Source: Serratia nevei (GTDB lineage: Bacteria; Pseudomonadota; Gammaproteobacteria; Enterobacterales; Enterobacteriaceae). Taken from it: a stretch of DNA of 59,198 nucleotides. Shown in pieces: positions 29,067 to 39,698 of the stretch. The notes beneath the pieces were generated by a model that was not told where the DNA came from, made no database searches, and worked only from the letters and a program-made list of their open reading frames with translations. Both the position numbers and the translations under genes were made by a program. Within the stretch, counting starts at the first letter, position 1. The number at the start of each line of letters is the position of its first letter. Location: positions 1 to 59,198 of the forward strand of contig NZ_JAMYWQ010000031.1 in assembly GCF_024160145.1 (NCBI RefSeq), in the 5' to 3' direction.

Positions 29067-29372
29067 ATGATGAAAAAAGAGATCACATTCACCGTGGTGG
29101 AACTGTGTCAGAGGGTGGAGATTTCAGAGGATGAACTGGTCGAGATCGTCGGGCTGGGCGTGATCGTGCCGCTGGAGCCGGCGCAGCCGAGCTGGGAGTT
29201 CGATTACCCGGCGCTCAGCCATCTACAGCGTGCGCGCAGGCTGCGGGCCGAGCTGGATCTGGATTGGCCGGGGATCGCCATGGCGCTGACGCTGCTCGAT
29301 CGGGTTGATGCGCTGCAGCAAGAGAACCGGCAGCTGCGCCGGCAGCTGGCGCGTTTCCTGCAAACGTCCTGA
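29067..29372 (+). CDS. cbpM: CbpA modulator protein CbpM
   Basis: A 101-residue MerR-like helical protein that binds the J domain of CbpA and blocks its co-chaperone and DNA-binding activity. It matches E. coli CbpM in EIVGLGVI and LDWPGIAMALTLLD, and has a heptad-like C-terminal helix (LQQENRQLRRQLARFL). The start at 29067 follows GGGAG; a second ATG is at 29070. It overlaps no other gene and forms an operon with cbpA. Confidence 0.92.
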   Translation: MMKKEITFTVVELCQRVEISEDELVEIVGLGVIVPLEPAQPSWEFDYPALSHLQRARRLRAELDLDWPGIAMALTLLDRVDALQQENRQLRRQLARFLQTS

Positions 29373-29629
29373 TTCGCTATCGACACGCCACCGGGCGGTT
29401 GGCCGGTGGCGAAAGTGCGCAAAATTGGGCCTCTGCCCCACATTGCGCCGATAAAGGGCGGAATTTTGACGAACCCCCGTCGACATTCGATGAAAATTGT
29501 TGATAAATGGGGAAAAGAATAAGCTTTGTAACAATTTCGTCTAGAATACATACCATTAAACGCTGTCTCAAATGGCACGGTTTTCTAACAATATTCGAGT
29601 CAGGCAATAAAGCCTTTGGGAGTAATACC

Positions 29630-31716
<2,087 letters not shown>

Positions 31717-31750
31717 CGCTCTTGGCGCGGGCCGCGTCGCTGCGGCCCGG

Positions 31751-32230
31751 TCAGGACTTCCTGCTCATCACGTAGTATTCCGCCGCATCCTCATGCAACC
31801 GACGGCCGGTCGGCGCCTGCCACGGATCGATTAACTCGATGCCGCAGTGGAGGAAGTCTTTGGTGTTGCGGGTGGCCAGGGCGGCACCGTAATGCAGGCA
31901 GGTGGCGGCGATTTGGGTATCCGGCATGCTGACGCCAATGCCTCGGCGGCGATTGGCGCCCATTAATTCCGCATGCTGCATCGCACAGCCGACGTCAAAG
32001 GGTAAGATTCTGTCTGAAAACTCTTCCTGCAGCATGTCGCCGAGGTTAGTTTGCAGTTCGAGCTGTTTCTTGCCGTGAGGCATGCAGGCGATGCCCGTAT
32101 ACAGCTCCGCAACCACGATGGCGCTCAAATAGAACCGATACGTATCCTGCTCATCTAACCAGCGCAATACATTGTAGTGAGGCGCCGGCCGCAGCAATTC
32201 CGAAACGACGTTGGTATCCAGCACAATCAT
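31751..32230 (-). CDS. PIN-domain toxin, FitB/VapC-like
   Basis: A 159-residue PIN-domain protein close in layout to FitB of Neisseria. The metal-binding acidic residues are Asp5 (LDTNVVSELLRP), Glu42 (VAELYTG) and Asp104 (MPDTQIAAT). Such toxins are RNases acting on tRNA or mRNA and are neutralised by the antitoxin encoded just upstream. The ATGA overlap with the antitoxin gene is typical of toxin-antitoxin operons. It lies between envZ and pckA, where E. coli has no gene. The C-terminal tail is about 20 residues longer than FitB. Confidence 0.9.
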   Translation of the reverse strand: MIVLDTNVVSELLRPAPHYNVLRWLDEQDTYRFYLSAIVVAELYTGIACMPHGKKQLELQTNLGDMLQEEFSDRILPFDVGCAMQHAELMGANRRRGIGVSMPDTQIAATCLHYGAALATRNTKDFLHCGIELIDPWQAPTGRRLHEDAAEYYVMSRKS

Positions 32231-32487
32231 TTTTCATCGTCTTCATCAAAGTTGACAATACGATGAGGGGCTTCATCACGTGGGGGGATCTCCAACTCAA
32301 CGCCGCCGAATTCGGCGAAGTACTGATGCATGCGTGTTCCTAACCCATAGCGCGGCGGCTTTTTCACCAGCGCCTGTTTCAGGATCATGCGCGCTTCCTC
32401 TTCCATGGAATGGCCGTTTTTCGCCGCTGAAATACGCAGCAGCTCTTTGATTTCGTCGTCCAAATTTCTGACGGTGATAGTAGCCAT
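32227..32487 (-). CDS. Ribbon-helix-helix antitoxin, FitA/VapB-like
   Basis: An 86-residue antitoxin. The N-terminal ribbon-helix-helix (MATITVRNLDDEIKELLRI...) binds the operator, and the acidic C-terminus (VELEIPPRDE...FDEDDEK) should occupy the toxin active site. It also fits the FitA pattern HSMEEEARMILKQAL. The start at 32487 has an excellent AAAGGAGG ribosome-binding site; a longer frame crosses the operator. It precedes the PIN toxin with an ATGA overlap. Confidence 0.88.
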   Translation of the reverse strand: MATITVRNLDDEIKELLRISAAKNGHSMEEEARMILKQALVKKPPRYGLGTRMHQYFAEFGGVELEIPPRDEAPHRIVNFDEDDEK

Positions 32488-32504
32488 TGAAACCTCCTTT
32501 GCTA

Positions 32505-32520
32505 TCAATGATTGCATTGA
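32505..32520. promoter_or_regulatory. Operator-like palindrome of the toxin-antitoxin operon
   Basis: The perfect inverted repeat TCAATG-ATTG-CATTGA begins 18 bp upstream of the antitoxin start and overlaps its ribosome-binding region. Ribbon-helix-helix antitoxins usually repress their own operon from such palindromes. Binding is inferred. Confidence 0.6.
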
Positions 32521-32561
32521 CTTATTTTCTCGCCTTGCTGGTTAAAAAGCAATCGCTGAAA

Positions 32562-32587
32562 ATAAAAAAAGGCGCGGGATCCGCGCC
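32562..32587 (-). terminator. Intrinsic terminator of pckA
   Basis: GGCGCGG and CCGCGCC (32571-32577 and 32581-32587) form a stem with a 3-base loop. On the minus strand a run of seven T residues follows. It lies 26 bp past the pckA stop. Confidence 0.85.
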
Positions 32588-32613
32588 TTAGCTGAAGAGG
32601 TAACGCTACCGAA

Positions 32614-34233
32614 TTACAGCTTAGGGCCGGCGCTGACCAGCGCGGCGCCCGCAGGCGTGTCGGTGTATTTGTCGAAGTTGGTGATGAAGCGCTCGGCCAG
32701 ATCCTGCGCTTTTTCCTGCCACTGCTCGAGGCTGGCGTAGGTATTGCGCGGATCGAGGATCTCCGGGTTCACGCCCGGCAGCGCGGTCGGCATCGCCAGA
32801 TCGAAGATCGGCAGGGTTACGGTTTCCGCCTTGTCGATTTCACCGCTCAGGATGGCGTCAATGATGCCGCGCGTATCTTTGATCGAGATGCGCTTGCCGG
32901 TACCGTTCCAGCCGGTGTTGACCAGGTAAGCCTGGGCGCCGGCGGCCTGCATGCGTTTCACCAGCACTTCGGCGTACTGCGTCGGGTGCAGCGACAGGAA
33001 TGCGGCGCCGAAGCAGGCGGAGAAGGTTGGCGTCGGTTCGGTTACGCCGCGCTCGGTGCCGGCCAGCTTGGCGGTGAAGCCGGACAAGAAGTGGTACTGA
33101 GTCTGGTTGGCGGTCAGACGCGATACCGGCGGCAGCACGCCGAAGGCATCGGCGGTCAGGAAGATCACCTTGGTGGCGTGACCCGCCTTGGACACCGGCT
33201 TGACGATGTTCTGGATATGGTAGATCGGGTAAGAAACGCGGGTGTTCTCGGTTTTCGAACCGTCGTTGAAGTCGATGCTGCCGTCGGCCAGTACGGTGAC
33301 GTTTTCCAGCAGCGCGTCGCGTTTGATGGCGTGATAGATGTCCGGCTCGGCTTCTTCAGACAGCTTGATGGTCTTGGCGTAGCAGCCGCCTTCGAAGTTG
33401 AACACGCCGTCGTCGTCCCAGCCGTGCTCGTCATCGCCGATCAGCTGACGCTTCGGATCGGTGGAGAGGGTAGTCTTGCCGGTACCGGACAGGCCGAAGA
33501 ACACCGCCACGTCGCCTTTCTCGCCCACGTTGGCCGAGCAGTGCATCGAGGCGATGCCTTTCAGCGGCAGCAGGTAGTTCATCATCGAGAACATGCCTTT
33601 CTTCATTTCGCCGCCGTACCAGGTGCCGCCGATCAGCTGCATGCGCTCGGTCAGGTTGAAGGCGACGAAGTTCTCCGAGTTCAGGCCTTGCTGCTGCCAG
33701 TTCGGATTGGTGCATTTGGCGCCGTTCATCACCACGAAATCCGGCTCGAAGTCAGCCAGCTCTTCGTCGCTCGGGCGGATGAACATGTTTTTCACGAAGT
33801 GTGCCTGCCAGGCCACCTCGGTGATGAAGCGCACTTTCAGGCGCGAGTCGGCGTTGGCGCCGCAGAAGGTATCCACCACGAACAGGCGTTTGCCGGACAG
33901 TTGTTCGGTGACCAGGTGTTTCAGATCGGCCCACACTTCCGGGCTGAGGGGTTTGTTGTCGTTTTTGCCCTTGCCCTGATCGGCCCACCACACGGTATCG
34001 CGGGTGATGTCGTCGCGGACGATGTATTTGTCTTTCGGCGAGCGGCCGGTGAAGATGCCGGTATCGACGGAGACGGCACCCAGCTTGGTGACTACCCCAC
34101 GCTCAAAACCTTCCAGAGATGGGTCTGTTTCTTCCTTAAACAGCAGTTCATAGCTCGGGTTGTGAACGATTTCGCTAACGTCGTGAATGCCGTAAGCGGC
34201 CAGATCCTGAGGGGTTATACCTTTAACGCGCAT
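32614..34233 (-). CDS. pckA: Phosphoenolpyruvate carboxykinase (ATP)
   Basis: A 539-residue ATP-type PEP carboxykinase. It decarboxylates and phosphorylates oxaloacetate to PEP, the first committed gluconeogenic step. The P-loop [11 protein letters not shown] is near residues 248-258. It is followed by the metal site region [25 protein letters not shown], spread over adjacent blocks. The oxaloacetate-binding [11 protein letters not shown] is near residue 65. It is cytosolic, and expression is CRP-dependent in E. coli. It is transcribed alone with its own terminator. Confidence 0.97.
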   Translation of the reverse strand: MRVKGITPQDLAAYGIHDVSEIVHNPSYELLFKEETDPSLEGFERGVVTKLGAVSVDTGIFTGRSPKDKYIVRDDITRDTVWWADQGKGKNDNKPLSPEVWADLKHLVTEQLSGKRLFVVDTFCGANADSRLKVRFITEVAWQAHFVKNMFIRPSDEELADFEPDFVVMNGAKCTNPNWQQQGLNSENFVAFNLTERMQLIGGTWYGGEMKKGMFSMMNYLLPLKGIASMHCSANVGEKGDVAVFFGLSGTGKTTLSTDPKRQLIGDDEHGWDDDGVFNFEGGCYAKTIKLSEEAEPDIYHAIKRDALLENVTVLADGSIDFNDGSKTENTRVSYPIYHIQNIVKPVSKAGHATKVIFLTADAFGVLPPVSRLTANQTQYHFLSGFTAKLAGTERGVTEPTPTFSACFGAAFLSLHPTQYAEVLVKRMQAAGAQAYLVNTGWNGTGKRISIKDTRGIIDAILSGEIDKAETVTLPIFDLAMPTALPGVNPEILDPRNTYASLEQWQEKAQDLAERFITNFDKYTDTPAGAALVSAGPKL

Positions 34234-34427
34234 GTTACTACTCCTTGGTCACAGAATTTCTGGCGGCAATTGTAGGGATCTAACGGTGCGTAACCGCGAT
34301 GGGTATCAAATATTTAACGTTTTAGGCGGTATTTCGTTACGATCTGAGAGATAGCACACGGAAAAAAGCAAACGTGCAAACGGCGGGCGTTGGCGGGCGC
34401 CGGGCGCGCCCGCCGAAGAGGTGTGAC

Positions 34428-35306
34428 TTAGTGCAACTGGTCGCTTTCGCCGGTGTTACCCGCATACAAAGCGGCAACATCAACCGGGTCAAAGACATAG
34501 TGGCTGCCGCAGTAGTCGCAGTGCATGTCGATATTGCCGTCCTGCTCCAGCATGTCCGCCACTTCGTCGGTCGGCAGGGTCAGCAGCGCGTCGGCGCAAC
34601 GCTGGCGCGAACAGGTGCAACGGAACTGCACGTCCTGCGGTTCGTACAGGGTGACCTCTTCCTGGTGATACAGGCGGTACAACACTTCGTTGGCCGGCAG
34701 GCCGAACAGCTCCTCGCTTTTTACCGTGTTGGTCAGTTGCACCAGATGATCGAAATCATCGAGGTTGCCGTCCTGCGCCGGCAGCACCTGCAGCAGCATA
34801 CCGGCCGCCGCGGCGTTGCCTTCCGCTTCGCCGGTGCGGATGAACAGGCGGGTTGGCAGCTGCTCGGACTGGCGGAAGTAGGCTTCCAGGCATTCGGCCA
34901 GGGTTTCACCTTCCAGACCGACCACGCCCTGATAGCGCTCGCCTTCCGTTGGCGAAATGGTGATGACCATGACGCCGTTGCCGATCATCTGATGCAGGGT
35001 GCTGTCGTCGGCGATAGGTGCCTGGGTGCGCGCAACGCCGCGCATCTCCTGACGGTTGTTGCCGTTGATCACCGCCAGCTTCAGCGGGCCGTCGCCCTGC
35101 AGCTGCACGGTGATGTCGCCGTCGAACTTCAGGGTCGCGGTCAGCAGACTGGTGGCGACCAGCAGCTCGCCCAGCAGCTTTTGCACCGGCGCCGGGTAGT
35201 CGTGGTTGTTCAGGATCTGCTGATAGGTTTCGCTGACGGTAACCAGCTCGCCGCGCACCGCGTAGTTTTCAAACAGGTAACGGTGCAATTGGTCATGGTT
35301 GGACAT
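34428..35306 (-). CDS. hslO: Redox-regulated chaperonin Hsp33
   Basis: A 292-residue holdase chaperone activated by oxidative unfolding. The redox switch is intact: CxC (FRCTCS) and, after an interval of about 30 residues, CxxC ([11 protein letters not shown]). These four cysteines bind zinc when reduced and form disulfides when oxidised. The N-terminal substrate-binding core includes [18 protein letters not shown]. It belongs to the minus-strand yrfG-hslR-hslO group, as in E. coli, with a 25-bp gap to hslR. Confidence 0.96.
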   Translation of the reverse strand: MSNHDQLHRYLFENYAVRGELVTVSETYQQILNNHDYPAPVQKLLGELLVATSLLTATLKFDGDITVQLQGDGPLKLAVINGNNRQEMRGVARTQAPIADDSTLHQMIGNGVMVITISPTEGERYQGVVGLEGETLAECLEAYFRQSEQLPTRLFIRTGEAEGNAAAAGMLLQVLPAQDGNLDDFDHLVQLTNTVKSEELFGLPANEVLYRLYHQEEVTLYEPQDVQFRCTCSRQRCADALLTLPTDEVADMLEQDGNIDMHCDYCGSHYVFDPVDVAALYAGNTGESDQLH

Positions 35307-35331
35307 AATCTTCTCTCATTGCGGTGAGGGG

Positions 35332-35739
35332 TTATTCCGGCTCACCAAATTTAAATTTCATCAGGTCGCGCCGCTCCTTTTTATCCGGACGGCGGTCCGG
35401 ATGCGGCATGGTCAACGCGTTCATCTTGCGCGCCAGCGCCATTTTTTCGCGGTTGGCGATGCTGGCTTCGGTTTCCTGATACATTTGCTGCGCCTCACCG
35501 GCGCCGCGGCGTTGGCTGGTCAGCGCCAGCACGATCACCGTGCGTTCTTCATTGCCCTGCCGCAGCTTGAGCTCGGCGTTGAGTTCGACAATCTTGCTCG
35601 GTTTGCCGCGCTGGCCGTTGTAATGCACCTTGCCGCCGTCGATCATTTCGCGCGCTAGCGCGCGGGTCTTATAGAAGCGCGCGGCCCACAGCCACTTGTC
35701 CAGCCGGACCGCGTCGTCGCGCGTTGCTTTTTCCTTCAT
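35332..35739 (-). CDS. hslR: Ribosome-associated heat shock protein Hsp15
   Basis: A 135-residue S4-domain protein (E. coli Hsp15 has 133). The S4 RNA-binding domain is near the N-terminus (VRLDKWLWAARFYKTR...ALAREMIDGGKVHYNG), followed by a highly basic tail. It binds stalled 50S subunits with nascent chain and helps return the peptidyl-tRNA to the P site. The start at 35739 overlaps the yrfG stop by ATGA, supporting translational coupling and excluding the longer upstream frame. Confidence 0.95.
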   Translation of the reverse strand: MKEKATRDDAVRLDKWLWAARFYKTRALAREMIDGGKVHYNGQRGKPSKIVELNAELKLRQGNEERTVIVLALTSQRRGAGEAQQMYQETEASIANREKMALARKMNALTMPHPDRRPDKKERRDLMKFKFGEPE

Positions 35740-36416
35740 GCTTCCCCCCTGGCCAGCGCCGGTATCAGCAGGCGATAGTCGCGCATCGACGGATGGCGCT
35801 GGAAGCTTTTTTCCGCCGTACTGGAGTCCGGGTTTTGCACGCCCAGGCAGTAACGAATGCCGAAAGTGCGCGCCGCGTCGAGGATTGGCTCGCCGTCGTC
35901 GACGAACAGCGTGCGCTGCGGATTGAATCCGGTGTGCTGCTGCACCGCCTGCCACAGACGCTGATCTTCTTTCGGATAACCAAATGTGTGGGTGGAAAAC
36001 AATAAATCAAGGTGCCGATCGAGGCCGGTATGCTCGATTTTCACCGCCAGGCTGTGCGGATGGGCGTTGGTCAGCAAAATGGTTTGCAGACCGGCGTCGC
36101 GCAGCGCCCGTAAAAACGGCTCGGTGTCTTCCCGCAGCCGGGCGCGGCTGCCCACTTCGCTGGTCATGCGGTAGATATCCAGATCCAACCGTTCGCTCCA
36201 GTAATCGAAGCAGTACCAGTTCATGGTGTGCTGCACCGCCTGATATTCCCGCTCAATGATGCCACGGGCTTCGTCGAACGGAATAGCGCGCCTCTCGCTC
36301 AGCGCCTGCGGCACCAGGCTGAGCCAAAAGTGGCTGTCGAACTCCAGGTCCAGCAAGGTGCCGTCCATATCCAGCAGTACGGTATCGATCTGCGGCCAGT
36401 CAAACTCGGGAACCAT
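35736..36416 (-). CDS. yrfG: GMP/IMP nucleotidase, HAD family
   Basis: A 226-residue HAD-superfamily phosphatase. The nucleophile motif is DMDGTLLD (Asp16 and Asp18), with motif II LLTNAHPHSLAVK and motif IV FVDDGEPILDAA. Sequence closely follows E. coli YrfG, which acts on GMP and IMP (for example HTGLDRHLDLLFSTHTFGYP). It is the first gene of yrfG-hslR-hslO. A 98-bp gap separates it from the upstream igaA. Confidence 0.93.
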   Translation of the reverse strand: MVPEFDWPQIDTVLLDMDGTLLDLEFDSHFWLSLVPQALSERRAIPFDEARGIIEREYQAVQHTMNWYCFDYWSERLDLDIYRMTSEVGSRARLREDTEPFLRALRDAGLQTILLTNAHPHSLAVKIEHTGLDRHLDLLFSTHTFGYPKEDQRLWQAVQQHTGFNPQRTLFVDDGEPILDAARTFGIRYCLGVQNPDSSTAEKSFQRHPSMRDYRLLIPALARGEA

Positions 36417-36514
36417 AAAAACTCCACGGGCGGACCGACGGGCGGTCCGCAGATGAGAATAATAGCGTTAGCGTAGCATAAGCAGATGACAGGGCGGAGG
36501 CCCCGGCGTCAGGT

Positions 36515-38647
36515 TCAGGCCATCGGCCGCATCGACATCGGATTGAGCTGCGGATTGAAGCAGCTGTCGTAGTAACGCTGGATATCGGCGACACGGTGCT
36601 GATTGATGCGCCGACGTTGCACCAGCCGCCAGGCGTTATAACCCAGGCTGACGACCACCGCCAGCAACAGCAGGCTGGTGCCGAGGTAGCGCCACAGGGT
36701 AATCATATCCGGTTCGCTGTGCAGCGCCACGTGGCGGGTGCCGTTGGCATCGACGCTGAGGCTGGTGATCACGCCCTGTGCCTGGAACGGGGTATGCAGC
36801 AGCAGATTGGAAAGGCGCTGCAGCTCATTCCACTGGTCGAGGGCGTTGTATTCGCTTTGCGGCACCGGCGGTTGCGGGTGGCTGACCAACTGGCGGCCTT
36901 CGTCGCTGCTGATCAGGAAGCCACCCGGCGGCGGGCTGTTGAGCGCTGCGGCGGCCAAACGCGTCTCATTGAAGATGAACGACGACGTGGCCACTTTGGT
37001 CAGGCTTTCCAGCGACTCGGCGCTTACCGGGCGCAGCAGGACGTTAACGCCTTGCAGTGCGCCGGATTTGGCGCGTTTCACCAGGCCGTTCCAGTTTTTG
37101 GCGTTGCCCAGATTGACCAGCGCGTTTTTTAGCCGCACGCAGTCGCTTTCCGCCTGGCACAAGTCCTGTGTTTTCAGCACGATGTCAGAAAAATCGTCCA
37201 GCAGAATCATACCGGATTTCTCGATGGCGCTGGCCAACTGCGGGTTGACCTTCTGATCGGCGCCGCTCGGATGCAGCTGGCTGTTGACCGTGGCCAACAG
37301 GGCGGTCGCTTTATCGATGACTTCCGATTCCGGCTGCGGCAGCGGGGCGGCGTTGTTCCAGTAAATGCCGGAGCAGTCGAACGGCGCAAAATTGACGGCA
37401 CCGCCGCCGTTGGCCGGCGGGGGCACATAGCACATGCCGCTGCCGCGTACCTTCAGCGTATCGCCGATGCGCAGCGGCGTGGCTTCCAGCGCCTGCACGC
37501 TGGTCACTTCCACTTTTTGCGCGCCTTGCAGCCAGGCCATGCTAAGGGTCAGCGGCAGGTTGAGCGGGATATAGATCAGCAGCAGCAGCAGCACCAGCGC
37601 CGAGCTGGCGACCAGCACCGCGTTGCGGCCCCACTGCTGCAGCGGGAAGTTCTTCACTTCGTCATGCAGCGAGAGGAAGCGGCCCTGGCGCACCACCTGC
37701 CGATTGAGATAAACGTCCACATCGGTGGTTTTGCCCAGATCCTGCGTCAGGTACGGCTGCCAATGCGGCGGATAGATAAGATCGATGATGCCGAGTGAAA
37801 TGTTGCTGATCTGCCCCTGGCCGGATTCGCCGAACAGGCCCCAGCGCTTCGGCGTGCCGCGCAGACAGTGGATCTCTTTCAATTCGCGCGCCGCCGGGCG
37901 GCGGAACAGGTTCCAGCATCCCCAGGCGATCGTCAGCACCGCGACGAAAATCATCCAGGGGATCACCAGCACCGGGCTTATCAGGCTGAAGAACAGCAGC
38001 AGCAGCGCGGCGGAAATGATGACGGCTTCGCGGATGCCGTTCGGCCGGTTCAGCGCATGCTCTTCCGGCGTTTCCTTGCGAATATTCACCAGCTCGACAT
38101 GCTCGCTCTCTTCCTTGCGGATGGAGGCGTTTTTGGTCGGCGCGGCGGTGACTACCGGCGGCTGCGGCCGGTCGTGAATATGATCTTTCAGCGAGTGCCC
38201 GTTGAGCGAAATCACCAGCGGCAGCGTCTGGGTTCGGATCACTTCCACATGGTTGTCGGCGGTGATATAGGGCTCCCAAAACGGCGGCAGGTGCACCTCT
38301 TCGGCATCGAGGTAATAACGCCATTTATTGGGATCGTCGCTGGCCAGCCCGTAACGGGTGATGGCGTGCGTCACGGGATACACGCTGTCGCTTTGCGGGG
38401 TAAGCGCCAGTTTGGCTGCGGGCAACGTAGCGCCGCCGGGCAACAGCTTGTTGCTCAACTTGTTTTGCTGATTCAGGTAATACTCGACCGCGGCGCGTTC
38501 TTCGTTGGTCAGCTTGCGATGAGCGGGTTTGATAAACGGCAGCGTGTGCGCCAGCGCCGATGGGTTGCGGGCTTTGAACCACAGGTACAGGCCGGCGGCA
38601 ATCAGGCAGACAAGCACTAAGGCCAATATCAACACTATTGTGCTCAT
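36515..38647 (-). CDS. igaA: IgaA-family inner-membrane regulator of the Rcs phosphorelay
   Basis: A 710-residue IgaA/YrfF/UmoB protein. An N-terminal helix (about 3-24), two central hydrophobic segments near residues 205-245, another near 345-370 and a C-terminal helix near 655 give the known multi-pass topology. The large periplasmic part keeps the four conserved cysteines (GMCYV, FDCSG, DLCQAESDC). IgaA restrains RcsC/RcsD signalling and is essential in Salmonella when Rcs is intact. It is divergent from nudE. Confidence 0.95.
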   Translation of the reverse strand: MSTIVLILALVLVCLIAAGLYLWFKARNPSALAHTLPFIKPAHRKLTNEERAAVEYYLNQQNKLSNKLLPGGATLPAAKLALTPQSDSVYPVTHAITRYGLASDDPNKWRYYLDAEEVHLPPFWEPYITADNHVEVIRTQTLPLVISLNGHSLKDHIHDRPQPPVVTAAPTKNASIRKEESEHVELVNIRKETPEEHALNRPNGIREAVIISAALLLLFFSLISPVLVIPWMIFVAVLTIAWGCWNLFRRPAARELKEIHCLRGTPKRWGLFGESGQGQISNISLGIIDLIYPPHWQPYLTQDLGKTTDVDVYLNRQVVRQGRFLSLHDEVKNFPLQQWGRNAVLVASSALVLLLLLIYIPLNLPLTLSMAWLQGAQKVEVTSVQALEATPLRIGDTLKVRGSGMCYVPPPANGGGAVNFAPFDCSGIYWNNAAPLPQPESEVIDKATALLATVNSQLHPSGADQKVNPQLASAIEKSGMILLDDFSDIVLKTQDLCQAESDCVRLKNALVNLGNAKNWNGLVKRAKSGALQGVNVLLRPVSAESLESLTKVATSSFIFNETRLAAAALNSPPPGGFLISSDEGRQLVSHPQPPVPQSEYNALDQWNELQRLSNLLLHTPFQAQGVITSLSVDANGTRHVALHSEPDMITLWRYLGTSLLLLAVVVSLGYNAWRLVQRRRINQHRVADIQRYYDSCFNPQLNPMSMRPMA

Positions 38648-39092
38648 GCAATCCCCATCTCACACCCGTGAATTTCGCCAACCTGATGAAAAGCTGAATA
38701 TTATACGGAGTAAACCGCCAGGAGGCACCCAGAACTAATGAGGGAACAAACAGATTCTCGCTCTGGACCTCATTCCTTCATGACGCAAGGCCATTTTATC
38801 ACTGATTCTTGCCTGCGTGATACTAGCAACCGGGCTCCGCCGTCGATATCGGTATTATCCTATTTTCATGTACGCCGTTTGCTGAATCAGTACGGAAAAT
38901 CGCCGGCCTCTGGCTACGCTTGTTAAAAGAAAGTAAATTACTGTTCATGCTCGTTGCGGCGGAGCTTGCCCTTAACGCACAATGTGATCAGGATCGAATT
39001 TGGTCAGCGTTTGAGCGCCAACGAGCCGTGCGTTACGCCAATCATTATTTCGGTTGCCCCGTCCACGCCTGGGTAACCTCTTTGAGGCAATC
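38648..39092. other. igaA/nudE intergenic region
   Basis: A 445-bp gap between two divergent genes. Short plus-strand frames exist: 38738-38926 (62 codons, AGGAGG 12 bp before its ATG) and 38920-39126 (TTG start, runs into nudE). Neither shows a recognisable domain, so they are not called. Promoters of igaA and nudE must lie here but cannot be assigned. Confidence 0.4.
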
Positions 39093-39647
39093 ATGGATAA
39101 ACACCTGCAAAAACCTAAAATTCTGAAAGTGGAAACGGTCGCGCGTTCGCGTTTGTTCAACGTCGAGTCGGTCGATTTGGAATTCAGCAACGGGGTTCGG
39201 CGGGTGTATGAGCGCATGCGGCCTTCGGATCGTGAAGCGGTGATGATCGTGCCGGTGATTGGCGATGATCTGCTGCTGATCCGTGAATATGCGGTGGGCA
39301 CCGAATCCTATGAGCTGGGGTTCCCCAAAGGGCTGATCGATCCCGGTGAGGGGGTGCTGGAGGCGGCCAACCGCGAGCTGATGGAAGAGGTGGGATACGG
39401 CGCGAAGCGCTTTGATTTTCTCAGCAAGCTGACGATGGCGCCCTCTTACTTTTCCAGCAAAATGAATATCGTGCTGGCGCACGATCTCTATCCGCAGAGT
39501 CTGGAAGGGGATGAGCCGGAGCCCCTGCCGCAGGTGCGTTGGCCGATCGCCGACATGATGGCGCTGCTGGCGGAACCGGATTTCCGCGAGGCGCGCAACG
39601 TCAGCGCGCTGTTCCTCTCAGAGGCGTTTTTGCGCGCTGCGCGCTGA
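39093..39647 (+). CDS. nudE: ADP-sugar/NADH pyrophosphatase NudE
   Basis: A 184-residue Nudix hydrolase acting on ADP-ribose, NADH and diadenosine polyphosphates. The Nudix box runs from GLIDPGEG to RELMEEVGYG (about residues 79-102), with the glutamates for Mg2+. The family-specific segments VYERMRPSDREAVMIVPVIG and MAPSYFSSKMNIV are present. The start at 39093 (MDKHLQKPKIL) follows GAGG; the longer frame is unconserved. It is divergent from igaA and convergent with mrcA. Confidence 0.95.
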   Translation: MDKHLQKPKILKVETVARSRLFNVESVDLEFSNGVRRVYERMRPSDREAVMIVPVIGDDLLLIREYAVGTESYELGFPKGLIDPGEGVLEAANRELMEEVGYGAKRFDFLSKLTMAPSYFSSKMNIVLAHDLYPQSLEGDEPEPLPQVRWPIADMMALLAEPDFREARNVSALFLSEAFLRAAR

Positions 39648-39664
39648 TACGCTTCGCGCCGAAC

Positions 39665-39696
39665 AAAAAAAGGGCCAGATTTCTCTGGCCCTTTTC
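39665..39696. terminator. Bidirectional terminator between nudE and mrcA
   Basis: AAAAGGGCCAG (39668-39678) and CTGGCCCTTTT (39685-39695) form an 11-bp stem with a 6-nt loop. T-runs follow on both strands, suiting the convergent nudE and mrcA. Confidence 0.88.
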
Positions 39697-39698
39697 GA

